Of a DNA stretch of 64,000 nucleotides, positions 51,566 through 59,351 are shown piece by piece. Position numbers and translations under genes: made by a program. Each line of letters begins with the position of its first letter. Positions within the stretch are counted from its first letter, which is position 1. The notes below the pieces were generated by a model. That model was given only the letters and a program-made list of their open reading frames with translations. It was not told where the DNA came from and did no database searches. Source of the stretch: Parabacteroides sp. 52 (GTDB taxonomy: Bacteria; Bacteroidota; Bacteroidia; Bacteroidales; Tannerellaceae); contig NZ_QVMG01000001.1 of assembly GCF_010500925.1 (NCBI RefSeq), forward strand, positions 1 to 64,000, given 5' to 3'.

Positions 51566-52741
51566 ATGCTGGACTTTATGAATACCGAGATTGCTTTTTC
51601 GTCAAAATCGAAGAAGGAATTAAAAAATGCGTATATGTTGTACACGGTAATGAAATATCCGTGGGTAGTGAAATTAGGTAAATATGCCTCTCTGATAGCG
51701 ATAAAGATTCATTTCCCTTTGGCATGGATTGTCAAACCTACTTTGTATAAACAATTTGTAGGCGGTGAGACACTGAAAGAGTGTGAAAAGCAAATTCATC
51801 ACCTGAAAAAGTTTAATGTAAAGTCTACAATGGATTTCTCTGCTGAAGGGGAGCAGACGCCTCAAGGTATACAAGCCACTTTTAAAGAGACACTCTCTTC
51901 CATTGATTATGCCAAAGGCAATCCGGATATTGCCTATACTGTATTCAAGCCGTCAACAATTACCCGGGATGAAGTTCTTTGTAAAGCTTCTGAGAAGAGG
52001 GAAGAGATGACGATAGAAGAAATACAGGAATTTCGTGCATTCAAAGAACGTTTTATGGCTTTATGCCGTCGTGCCTATGAGAATGACGTACGTATCCTTG
52101 TAGATGCTGAAGATTATTGCTTTCAGGATGCTATTGATGAATTGACAGATACGGCTATGCGTGAGTTTAACAAAGAACGTCCGATTGTTTTTGCCACCTT
52201 GCAGATGTATCGGCATGACCGGATGCCTTACCTGCGCCGGATACTGGATGATTCTATGGAAAAAGGATATTTTCCCGGCATAAAGTTTGTACGTGGAGCC
52301 TATATGGAAGAAGAACGGGCGCGGGCTGCTATCATGGGATATCCCGATCCTATCTGTAAAGATAAAAAAACAACGGATGAAAACTACGACGCCGGGGTGC
52401 ATTTTGTGATGGAGCATATAGACCGGATGGAACTTTTTATGGGTACGCATAATGAGGAGAGTAATTATAAGTTAGCCGCTTTGATAGATCAAAAAGGGTT
52501 AAAACGGAATGATTCACGGGTGTACTTCTCCCAGCTTTTGGGAATGAGTGATAATATTTCTTTCAATTTGGCACACGAAGGCTACAACGTAACCAAATAT
52601 GTTCCTTATGCACCTGTACGGGATGTATTACCCTATTTACTTCGTCGGGCAGAAGAAAATACCTCTGTGGCAGGACAGACCGGACGGGAACTTCGGATGC
52701 TACAGATAGAGATGGAGCGGCGGAAAAAAGAAACAAAGTAA
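51566..52741 (+). CDS. Proline dehydrogenase
   Basis: This FAD enzyme oxidises proline to P5C, the first step of proline degradation. The 391 residues form the PutA-type beta-alpha barrel: KSTMDFSAEGEQ, ILVDAEDYCFQDAIDELTD, FVRGAYMEEERARA, GTHNEESNYKLA, and YVPYAPVRDVLPYLLRRAEE near the C-terminus, with the RRxxE signature for proline binding. ATG codons at 51566 and 51578 are both possible; an in-frame ATG at 51452 lies within pruA. It follows pruA by 35 bp and ends at a strong hairpin. Confidence 0.93.
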   Translation: MLDFMNTEIAFSSKSKKELKNAYMLYTVMKYPWVVKLGKYASLIAIKIHFPLAWIVKPTLYKQFVGGETLKECEKQIHHLKKFNVKSTMDFSAEGEQTPQGIQATFKETLSSIDYAKGNPDIAYTVFKPSTITRDEVLCKASEKREEMTIEEIQEFRAFKERFMALCRRAYENDVRILVDAEDYCFQDAIDELTDTAMREFNKERPIVFATLQMYRHDRMPYLRRILDDSMEKGYFPGIKFVRGAYMEEERARAAIMGYPDPICKDKKTTDENYDAGVHFVMEHIDRMELFMGTHNEESNYKLAALIDQKGLKRNDSRVYFSQLLGMSDNISFNLAHEGYNVTKYVPYAPVRDVLPYLLRRAEENTSVAGQTGRELRMLQIEMERRKKETK

Positions 52742-52762
52742 GCTGTGTTATACATTCATTTC

Positions 52763-52813
52763 GAATTCCTTTCGAAGAGAAACTCTTCTCCTTGAAAGGA
52801 ATTCTTTTTATTT
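52763..52813 (+). terminator. Terminator after proline dehydrogenase
   Basis: GAATTCCTTTC and GAAAGGAATTC form a perfect 11-bp stem, an inner GAAGAG/CTCTTC stem extends it, and TTTTTATTT follows. Confidence 0.9.
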
Positions 52814-52840
52814 AGACCTCCATATCTGCAAATATTTAAC

Positions 52841-52848
52841 TACTTTTG
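52841..52848 (+). promoter_or_regulatory. Promoter of the PSP1-gldH-PAP2 unit, -7 box
   Basis: TACTTTTG fits TAnnTTTG, 35 bp before the PSP1-domain gene. Confidence 0.55.
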
Positions 52849-52883
52849 CGCGAGACAATTTACAATACTATATATTCCGAACA

Positions 52884-54224
52884 ATGGATTTTAAACTAAA
52901 TAAAGGCAGTGGCTGCATGGGTGAAAAAGGCTGCTGCAGAAAACAAAATAATAAACTCAATACATATGACTGGCTATGCGACGTACCTGATGCGGAAAAT
53001 GCAACCGACTATGTAGAAGTACAATTCAAGAACACCCGCAAAGCATATTATGTAAATACGGCAAAACTGCCTTTGGAAAAAGGGGATATTGTTGCTGTTG
53101 AAGCCAGCCCAGGGCATGATATTGGTACAGTTACTCTTACAGGTAAATTGGTTCTTTTGCAGATGAAAAAGAACAATGTCCGCACAGAAGGAACAGAACC
53201 CAAAAAAGTATACCGCAAAGCCAAGCAAACCGACATCGAAAAGTACGAGGAAGCCAAAGCAAAAGAAGATGCGACCATGATTAAATCCCGTCAGATAGCA
53301 GCCGATCTCGGACTGAATATGAAGATAGGAGACGTGGAATATCAAGGAGATGGAAATAAGGCTATCTTTTATTATATCGCAGATGAACGGGTAGACTTTC
53401 GCCAACTGATAAAGGTTTTAGCCGATGCTTTCCGTGTACGTATCGAAATGAAACAGATCGGAGCCAGACAAGAGGCCGGACGCATTGGAGGAATTGGCCC
53501 TTGTGGACGCGAACTCTGTTGTTCCAGCTGGATGACTAACTTTGTTTCCGTTGCTACCGGCGCAGCCCGTTATCAGGATATCTCCATGAACCCGCAGAAA
53601 CTGGCCGGACAATGTGCCAAACTGAAATGTTGTATCAACTATGAGGTCGATGCTTACGTCGAAGCACAAAAACGCTTACCCTCCCGGGAGATCGTATTGG
53701 AGACAAAAGACAATAATTATTATCATTTCAAAACGGACATCTTCAAACGGGAGATTACCTATTCAACAGACAAATCGTTTGCTGCTAACCTGGTTACCAT
53801 TCCCGCCAGCCGTGCCTTTGATGTGATCAATATGAACAAAAAAGGGAATAGACCTATTACCCTGGAAGCGGATGTCAAACCGCAACCGCCCAAACGTGAT
53901 GCATTGGATATTCTTGGTCAGGAGAGTGTGACTCGCTTTGATAATGTAAAGAAGAAGAAGAAAAAGAGACCGGCAAACAACACGAATGGGAACGGAGGAC
54001 AACATCCGCCACGTGAAAACGGACCGAAGCAAGTAAGACCTCGTGAAAATGGTCCCAAACAAGTCACTCCCCGTGAAAACGGGAACGGAGGACCGCAGCA
54101 AACGCCCCGAAATAATGAAAACAACCGGAATAATAATCCGAGGAATAATAACCGGAATCATTCCAAAGGAAAAGGAAATGGGAACAATCACAATAAACCG
54201 AGTCAACCGAATCCGGAAGCTTAA
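52884..54224 (+). CDS. PSP1-domain (RicT/YaaT-like) protein with disordered NG-rich tail
   Basis: The 446 residues begin with a Cys cluster (Cys11, Cys17, Cys18). The PSP1 core covers about 30-290 with CGRELCC (207-213) and CAKLKCC (244-250). In Firmicutes the homologue RicT is part of an iron-sulfur complex with RicA and RicF that affects RNase Y and biofilm. Partners are not seen here. The C-terminal 95 residues are Asn/Gly/Pro-rich with a repeat of the type PRENGPKQV, basic and probably disordered; they may bind RNA. The last 47 bp overlap gldH. I do not assign a gene symbol because the Bacteroidetes role is untested. Confidence 0.85.
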   Translation: MDFKLNKGSGCMGEKGCCRKQNNKLNTYDWLCDVPDAENATDYVEVQFKNTRKAYYVNTAKLPLEKGDIVAVEASPGHDIGTVTLTGKLVLLQMKKNNVRTEGTEPKKVYRKAKQTDIEKYEEAKAKEDATMIKSRQIAADLGLNMKIGDVEYQGDGNKAIFYYIADERVDFRQLIKVLADAFRVRIEMKQIGARQEAGRIGGIGPCGRELCCSSWMTNFVSVATGAARYQDISMNPQKLAGQCAKLKCCINYEVDAYVEAQKRLPSREIVLETKDNNYYHFKTDIFKREITYSTDKSFAANLVTIPASRAFDVINMNKKGNRPITLEADVKPQPPKRDALDILGQESVTRFDNVKKKKKKRPANNTNGNGGQHPPRENGPKQVRPRENGPKQVTPRENGNGGPQQTPRNNENNRNNNPRNNNRNHSKGKGNGNNHNKPSQPNPEA

Positions 54225-54681
54225 GAGTATTCTTGTCATTTCAGTCTTTAGCTTTTTCCTTTTGTCCTGTGGAGGAGGCAGTGTATATAATCAATACCTA
54301 TCCATAGAGAACAAACATTGGGAAAAAGAAAAGGCATATTCTTTTACCTTTGAGATAGAGGATAATACAATTCCTTATGATCTGACGTTAGATATAAGGA
54401 ATAACAACCTGTATCCTTACCAGAATTTGTGGATATTCTGGCAGGAGACACTACCGGCAGGTAGTATCAGTCGGGATACGCTTGAATGTATATTGGCGGA
54501 TGATTATGGCAAATGGCTTGGCAAAGGAATCTCTTTGTTTGATTCCAACTTCCCATTACGGACGCATTATTTTTTCCCCGAAACAGGGACTTATACCTTG
54601 AGTATTCGTCAGGGGATGCGTACAGACAAATTGCCAGGCATTCAGAAGATAGGACTTCGGGTGGAAAAAGAAAAACAATAA
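54178..54681 (+). CDS. gldH: Gliding motility lipoprotein GldH
   Basis: This 167-residue lipoprotein has a signal sequence ending in the lipobox FFLLSC with Cys31 as the lipidated residue (ILVISVFSFFLLSCGGG). The beta-rich domain has the GldH stretches IENKHWEKEKAYSFTFEIED and YPYQNLWIFWQETLP. GldH is needed for gliding in Flavobacterium, but orthologues are also present in non-motile Bacteroidales, so the function there is something else. The true start lies inside the PSP1 gene in another frame (47-bp overlap); the in-frame ATG at 54043 would add a non-signal extension. The PAP2 gene starts 3 bp after the stop. Confidence 0.88.
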   Translation: MGTITINRVNRIRKLKSILVISVFSFFLLSCGGGSVYNQYLSIENKHWEKEKAYSFTFEIEDNTIPYDLTLDIRNNNLYPYQNLWIFWQETLPAGSISRDTLECILADDYGKWLGKGISLFDSNFPLRTHYFFPETGTYTLSIRQGMRTDKLPGIQKIGLRVEKEKQ

Positions 54682-54684
54682 GTT

Positions 54685-55242
54685 ATGGTGCGTTTTCTGT
54701 CTTTCATTAGTCTTCTTCTACTCTCTTTCTCTACCGTTTATGCCCAAACAGAAATATCCGGTAGGCGTAAATCCGTTAAAACATCGAGTGATATAATGGC
54801 TGCCGTTACACCGGTGGCTTGTATAGCTACTGTTTTGGTCATGCAGGATTGGGAGGGGATGAAGCAGGGCGCTTTTGCCGCTGCAACGACTGTCGGCGTT
54901 TCTTATGCATTGAAATATCTGGTCGACAAAGACCGTCCGGACATGAGCAACAATCATTCTTTTCCATCATTGCACACCTCGGTATCATTTACCGGAGCCG
55001 CCTTTATCCAGAAACGATATGGATGGAAGTGGGGAGTACCGGCATACGCGGTAGCTTCTTATGTAGGATGGAGTAGAACTTATGCCAAGAAACACGACTG
55101 GTGGGATGTAGCTGCCGGTGCTGCTCTTGGAGTAGGAAGCGCATACCTCTTTACCCGTCCTTTTGCTGAAAAATACAATCTCTCCATTAACCCTGTAGCA
55201 GGAAAAGGATGTTATGGACTCCATGCCTCGATAATATTTTAG
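54685..55242 (+). CDS. PAP2-family phosphatase with signal-like N-terminus
   Basis: The 185 residues contain the phosphatase motifs K-x6-RP (YLVDKDRPD region, after LKYLV), the central PSLHT (FPSLHTSVSF), and SRTYAKKHDWWD (SR-x5-H-x3-D). The N-terminus looks like a signal peptide or anchor (FLSFISLLLLSFSTVYAQ). It is smaller and less hydrophobic than the Bat-operon PAP2, so it may be periplasmic. It probably acts on lipid phosphates; the substrate is unknown. It is the third gene of the PSP1-gldH unit. Its TAG stop codon is the first triplet of the inverted-arm repeat element downstream. Confidence 0.85.
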   Translation: MVRFLSFISLLLLSFSTVYAQTEISGRRKSVKTSSDIMAAVTPVACIATVLVMQDWEGMKQGAFAAATTVGVSYALKYLVDKDRPDMSNNHSFPSLHTSVSFTGAAFIQKRYGWKWGVPAYAVASYVGWSRTYAKKHDWWDVAAGAALGVGSAYLFTRPFAEKYNLSINPVAGKGCYGLHASIIF

Positions 55243-55353
55243 TGATTAGTGATTAATGGTGACCGTACCGGTCATTAGTTATGTCTATATGTTAAATACT
55301 TTATGGTCGCTTGCGGCCACTATTAATCACTAAACACTAATCGTTAATCACTA
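55240..55353. repeat. Inverted-arm repeat element between convergent genes
   Basis: The outer arms TAGTGATTAGTGATTAAT (left) and ATTAATCACTA...TTAATCACTA (right) are inverted. Two inner hairpins lie between them: TGACC-GTACC-GGTCA (55260-55274) and TGGTCGC/GCGGCCA (55304-55319). The TAG at each outer end serves as the stop codon of the flanking gene, PAP2 on plus and the permease on minus. It may act as a bidirectional terminator. Confidence 0.75.
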
Positions 55354-56655
55354 CTCATGATGCAATGCCTCCGCTGGAGCCAGAAACGCTCCTTTGCGAG
55401 CTGGCAGCCAGGTGGCAATGGTTGTGATAAAAGCCATAAAAACAAAGGTAATGCCATTGGTTATCAGGAAACGCAACAGGGTGCGGTCGGGCAGGTAAGC
55501 CGGATTCGGAGCACCCTGGCGTCCCAAAGTTCTGATTACATCCGTATGTATAAACTGATATTCAATAATCATGGCAGGAATTGTGACCAGTGCAAGTAAC
55601 AGCAGGGCTTCCAGAACAAGGCTGCCATGGATACTTATACGGGTAGCTCCCAAGGCTTTGCGCAAGCCTATTTCCGCCGGGCGTTGGTTGATACGATACC
55701 AGAAAGTGCCCATCACACAAAGCAAAATATTGGCAAGAAAGAAGAACATCAGATAGAGGCGTAGCCTGATGTCGTTTGTCACTCCAAATACCTGCTTCGT
55801 GTCCTCCCCGATCTTTGTGTAGGGAATAACGCTCAACAGGTAATAGTTGCCAATGCGCAGCCGCTCCGCTATCTCCGTCTTGAACTTCTCACGGAATGCC
55901 TGGGTAGAAACGGTAGAGGTATGACGAATAGATATTTCCGCATTGCCCACATTATTGGCCTGTAGCAGTTGCGCTGCATAAATAGCGCTCTGTGGACGAT
56001 TGTAATCGAACCGCTTTATGTCGTCGACCACCCCTATAATAAGATAGCGGCTCTCCGGGCGTCGCCACCCCTCTACCTCTTTCCTAAAGAAAGGTTCTTC
56101 GCGGAAAAGAGATTGCTTCACCTGTTGTCCAATAACAATTCCGTTAGCGGCATCCCAATCAAAATCGGCAGTAGAGACTGATTTGTTTCCATTGTCCGTG
56201 GTGTATTTGAATACCCCGAAGAAATCATACGTTGGGTCGATCGTGATCCATTGTCCGCCGGAATATAAGGTGGTGTCATTGCTATTGATGATTGTCCTGC
56301 TCGAATAACTACCACTGCCCGGAGCCCCTCCATAGAAAGAAACAGCAAGAGATTCTACTCCCGGAAAGTCCTCTATTACGCGAATGATGCGCTTGTAATT
56401 ACTCAGCTTCGCTTCGCCTTCGCTCTCTTCCGCCCGGTATTCAGGATGTTCTTCGGGCAATTCGGCAAGGTTCACCTGCAGAGTATGGTTCATGTCACGG
56501 TGATCGGGAATACACAGATTATAGTTGTAGACAAAAAGATAATCGACAATGTACCAGACTAAGCAAAATACAAACAATAGTTCAAGGGCAATCCAGATAT
56601 TGCTGCGTCGGCGATTCCACATTTGTTTTAATAATGTTCTCCACATAATCGTCAT
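55351..56655 (-). CDS. MacB-like ABC transporter permease (pair 2, type A)
   Basis: This 434-residue inner-membrane permease of the MacB/FtsX type has one N-terminal helix (SNIWIALELLFVFCLVWYIV), a large periplasmic domain (about 45-290), then three C-terminal helices with the family motif AEIGLRKALGATR and a coupling end LPARKGAFLAPAEALHHE. It is homologous to the permease at 58072-59340 and belongs to the same efflux operon. Its start overlaps the stop of the preceding permease gene (ATGA); an ATG 9 bp later is also possible. It is the last gene of the operon. Confidence 0.88.
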   Translation of the reverse strand: MTIMWRTLLKQMWNRRRSNIWIALELLFVFCLVWYIVDYLFVYNYNLCIPDHRDMNHTLQVNLAELPEEHPEYRAEESEGEAKLSNYKRIIRVIEDFPGVESLAVSFYGGAPGSGSYSSRTIINSNDTTLYSGGQWITIDPTYDFFGVFKYTTDNGNKSVSTADFDWDAANGIVIGQQVKQSLFREEPFFRKEVEGWRRPESRYLIIGVVDDIKRFDYNRPQSAIYAAQLLQANNVGNAEISIRHTSTVSTQAFREKFKTEIAERLRIGNYYLLSVIPYTKIGEDTKQVFGVTNDIRLRLYLMFFFLANILLCVMGTFWYRINQRPAEIGLRKALGATRISIHGSLVLEALLLLALVTIPAMIIEYQFIHTDVIRTLGRQGAPNPAYLPDRTLLRFLITNGITFVFMAFITTIATWLPARKGAFLAPAEALHHE

Positions 56656-57953
56656 TGTTTAGCGTTCAGGGAATAAATAATATTTCTACGTGAAGCCCGC
56701 CAGGCAGGAATCACAGCCGTCAATAGGTTTAACAGGAAGCAAATCAATAGCGTGATAAAGAAAACCGGCAGGTTGATTAGCATAGAGGGAGTAAACAACA
56801 CCTTCGTTCCTTCGGGTGGCAGATCGACAAAATTCTCGCCAATACTCATCACCCAATCGGCACTGAAAAGAATCAACACATAAGAGAACAACAGACCTGC
56901 CAGTCCACCCAAGAGAGTGAAGAGGAAGTTCTCGGAGATGATCTGTGTAATCAGGTTGCCCGAAGGTGCCCCAAAGGCACGGCGTATACCCATCTCGGCA
57001 AGCCTTTTCTCCATACGTGAATCGGTCATACCGGAAAGACTAATGGCCGGCACCAACAACAGAATAAGGAAAAGAAGGCTATACTGCATGGTTATTATCC
57101 TGAAGTTAGGCCCTACATTCGACCAGAAGCGGAAGGTCGACTGCCAGTAGCGGTCGGGCTGTCCGTTGAGATTAAGGGTGAACTCCTTTTCCTGGCGGTT
57201 ATGTTGCTCTACGCGTGCTTCTATTTTCCCTTTGATGCCGGCAATATCAGCAACGGAAGATGCGAGTATAAAAGCTTTCATATCACCGATGTTATTCCCC
57301 TTTCCGTAGCTTTCTTTATAGGTTGGATTGATCGTATAGGGCAGCCATACATTGGCATAGGTAGTGGCGGTGGCATACGAGGCATCCTTTACAACCCCGC
57401 TGATCCGGTATTGTTTGAAATCAATACTGATGTATTCACCTACAACATCCGTTCTGCCCAATAGCCGCTTGGCAGTAGAGGCAGAGACAACCACTGAGGT
57501 TATACCCGACTCAAACTCCGCCTCCGAAAAAGGCTTCCCTTCGATAAAATGAAAGGGGAAAACCGTCCAGAAAGGAACATCGACAAACTTCAGAATGATT
57601 TGCAACTGCTCTTTATTGTTGGGCAACTGGGCATAATGCTCTTCATCCCAATCTATCATTACCGACACAGCTTCCACCCCGTCAGTCACCGGGCGGATAA
57701 ACTCATCGACAAGTTTCAGGGAAATAGATCCACTACTTGAATTATCTTCTCCATACAATTCACTGACTGATTTGACAACCAGCATCCGATCACGGTTTGT
57801 CTCCGGATAGATATTAGCTATCTTGATATAAAACACGATAGACAAAACCATCACAATGGTTATGGAAAGCCCCGTCCCAATAATATGGATTGCACTAAAG
57901 AGCTTCTCCTGTCTCAAAAGATTCCAGGCTTGTTTGAAATAAACCGTTATCAT
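56652..57953 (-). CDS. MacB-like ABC transporter permease (pair 2, type B)
   Basis: This 433-residue permease of the same MacB/FtsX architecture has an N-terminal helix (FSAIHIIGTGLSITIVMVLS), a periplasmic domain, and three C-terminal helices with AEMGIRRAFGAPSGNLITQI and the end PAWRASRRNIIYSLNAKQ. It is homologous to the permease at 59352-60593 (same ends, PAWRMSRQPIVYSL there). It is separated from the upstream permease pair by an AT-rich repeat element and coupled to the downstream gene by an ATGA overlap. With the type A partner it probably forms one heteromeric transporter. Confidence 0.88.
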   Translation of the reverse strand: MITVYFKQAWNLLRQEKLFSAIHIIGTGLSITIVMVLSIVFYIKIANIYPETNRDRMLVVKSVSELYGEDNSSSGSISLKLVDEFIRPVTDGVEAVSVMIDWDEEHYAQLPNNKEQLQIILKFVDVPFWTVFPFHFIEGKPFSEAEFESGITSVVVSASTAKRLLGRTDVVGEYISIDFKQYRISGVVKDASYATATTYANVWLPYTINPTYKESYGKGNNIGDMKAFILASSVADIAGIKGKIEARVEQHNRQEKEFTLNLNGQPDRYWQSTFRFWSNVGPNFRIITMQYSLLFLILLLVPAISLSGMTDSRMEKRLAEMGIRRAFGAPSGNLITQIISENFLFTLLGGLAGLLFSYVLILFSADWVMSIGENFVDLPPEGTKVLFTPSMLINLPVFFITLLICFLLNLLTAVIPAWRASRRNIIYSLNAKQ

Positions 57954-57957
57954 AGAT

Positions 57958-58065
57958 ATTAATTGTTAATTATTAATTGTTAATTGTTAATTGTCAATTG
58001 CTCATCACACCGCCTTGTCATATCGTCAATCATTAATAATTAACCATTAACAATTAACAATTAAA
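57958..58065. repeat. AT-rich inverted-arm repeat element inside the ABC operon
   Basis: The left arm (57959-58000) is built of TTAATTGT/TTAATTAT units, the right arm (58031-58065) of the inverted AACAATTAA units, with a unique core of about 30 bp between them. Transcribed as part of the operon, it would form a long, weak hairpin between the two permease pairs. Confidence 0.75.
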
Positions 58066-58071
58066 ACACTC

Positions 58072-59340
58072 CTATTCGTAGTGCAACGCCTCTGCCGGTT
58101 GCACCCGGGCTGATCGTTGGGCAGGATACCATATACCTAATGCTATCATGATAAACATAAACAGATAGGCGATGCCCAGACCGGTCAATAAGCGACCGAT
58201 GCCAAACGGCAGGCGGAAGGTATCCATATAGTCCAGATAAAAGAGATTGATGGTTATAAGGACAACGGGGATAATTGTTAAGAGCAACAGGCATAACCCT
58301 TCGAGAAATAATAAGCTAAAAAGCCCTTTCCTGTCAGATCCTAAAGCCATCCTAAGTCCCATCTCCCCCTGGCGGTATCCGGTGCGAAGCCAGAATGTTG
58401 CAATAATGCCAAAGAAAATATTCAACAGGACAAAGGCAAACAGGCTAAGATCCGTTTTTTGTTCTTTCCAATAGTAGTTTAACCGGGAATTACGCATCTC
58501 TTCAACTGCTTCTACTCCGCTTACATACAGATTGTTGACAGTCAGGCGATCGCCCATCTTCTTGGTGAAGTCAGCTCTGAAATTCCGATCGGCCTCGGGC
58601 TTTACCCGGATGATTAGTTCTGCATTTGCGGCGCCGAACATCTTTACATTCGCAACAAACACAGAGCCTGTCAGGCACTGGAATATACAGGGATCCGCTT
58701 TCTCATAATCCGAATTGCGCACCAGGCCGGTTACTCCTGCCACCACAAAGCGCGCCGTATCTGTTCCATAGACCGAAAGAACCGTTTTGCCTACAGCCTG
58801 TTTATCGGGGAACAGCTTATCGCGGATATCAGAAGTGATCACGACAGCATTGTTTAAAGATAATGCAGACATATCGAATGGCTTTCCGTTTTCGGAATAG
58901 ACCCGTGAGACATCAAAGAAATCAGGGGTTACCCGGCGGTAGTTATAATCACCATAATCGCTCGCAGGATGTACAATGCCATCATCTGCTATCAGGTTTC
59001 TCCGCGAATTGCCCCGCGAATAGAAACAGCTCCAATAAGAGATGCTGGCATTTTCTATCTCGGGCATCTGTTTCAAACGCTGCACAAGCAGTTGCAAATC
59101 TTCTGCTTCCGTTGAAGTTGCCTGTTCGACAAATCCTCTGTCTCCCTCCTTTTTATCACTCATTTTGATGCGGTAAGTATGGCTAACATCAAAACCTTTC
59201 GGTTGGAAATAGGTATAATAATCAATCATAAAACGATCGGTCACATAAAAGATAAACGCCCCTACCAGTATCAATTCGGCAAGCAACCAGCCGTTGCTTT
59301 TGCGTTCTTTCCAAAGTTGTTTCAATATATATCGTATCAT
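58072..59340 (-). CDS. MacB-like ABC transporter permease (pair 1, type A)
   Basis: This 422-residue permease has an N-terminal helix (SNGWLLAELILVGAFIFYV), a periplasmic domain, and C-terminal helices with GEMGLRMALGSDRKGLFSLL and the end PAQRSARVQPAEALHYE. N- and C-terminal motifs match the permease at 55351-56655, so one is a duplicate of the other. It starts 11 bp behind the preceding type B gene. The substrate of the transporter is unknown; MacB-type systems export peptides, toxins or lipids across the envelope together with a HlyD-like adaptor. Confidence 0.88.
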   Translation of the reverse strand: MIRYILKQLWKERKSNGWLLAELILVGAFIFYVTDRFMIDYYTYFQPKGFDVSHTYRIKMSDKKEGDRGFVEQATSTEAEDLQLLVQRLKQMPEIENASISYWSCFYSRGNSRRNLIADDGIVHPASDYGDYNYRRVTPDFFDVSRVYSENGKPFDMSALSLNNAVVITSDIRDKLFPDKQAVGKTVLSVYGTDTARFVVAGVTGLVRNSDYEKADPCIFQCLTGSVFVANVKMFGAANAELIIRVKPEADRNFRADFTKKMGDRLTVNNLYVSGVEAVEEMRNSRLNYYWKEQKTDLSLFAFVLLNIFFGIIATFWLRTGYRQGEMGLRMALGSDRKGLFSLLFLEGLCLLLLTIIPVVLITINLFYLDYMDTFRLPFGIGRLLTGLGIAYLFMFIMIALGIWYPAQRSARVQPAEALHYE

Positions 59341-59351
59341 ATTCCTATTGT

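Noticed and set aside
54043..54177. Longer N-terminus for gldH
   Set aside because: It would move the lipoprotein signal to an internal position; the start at 54178 gives a proper lipobox at Cys31.
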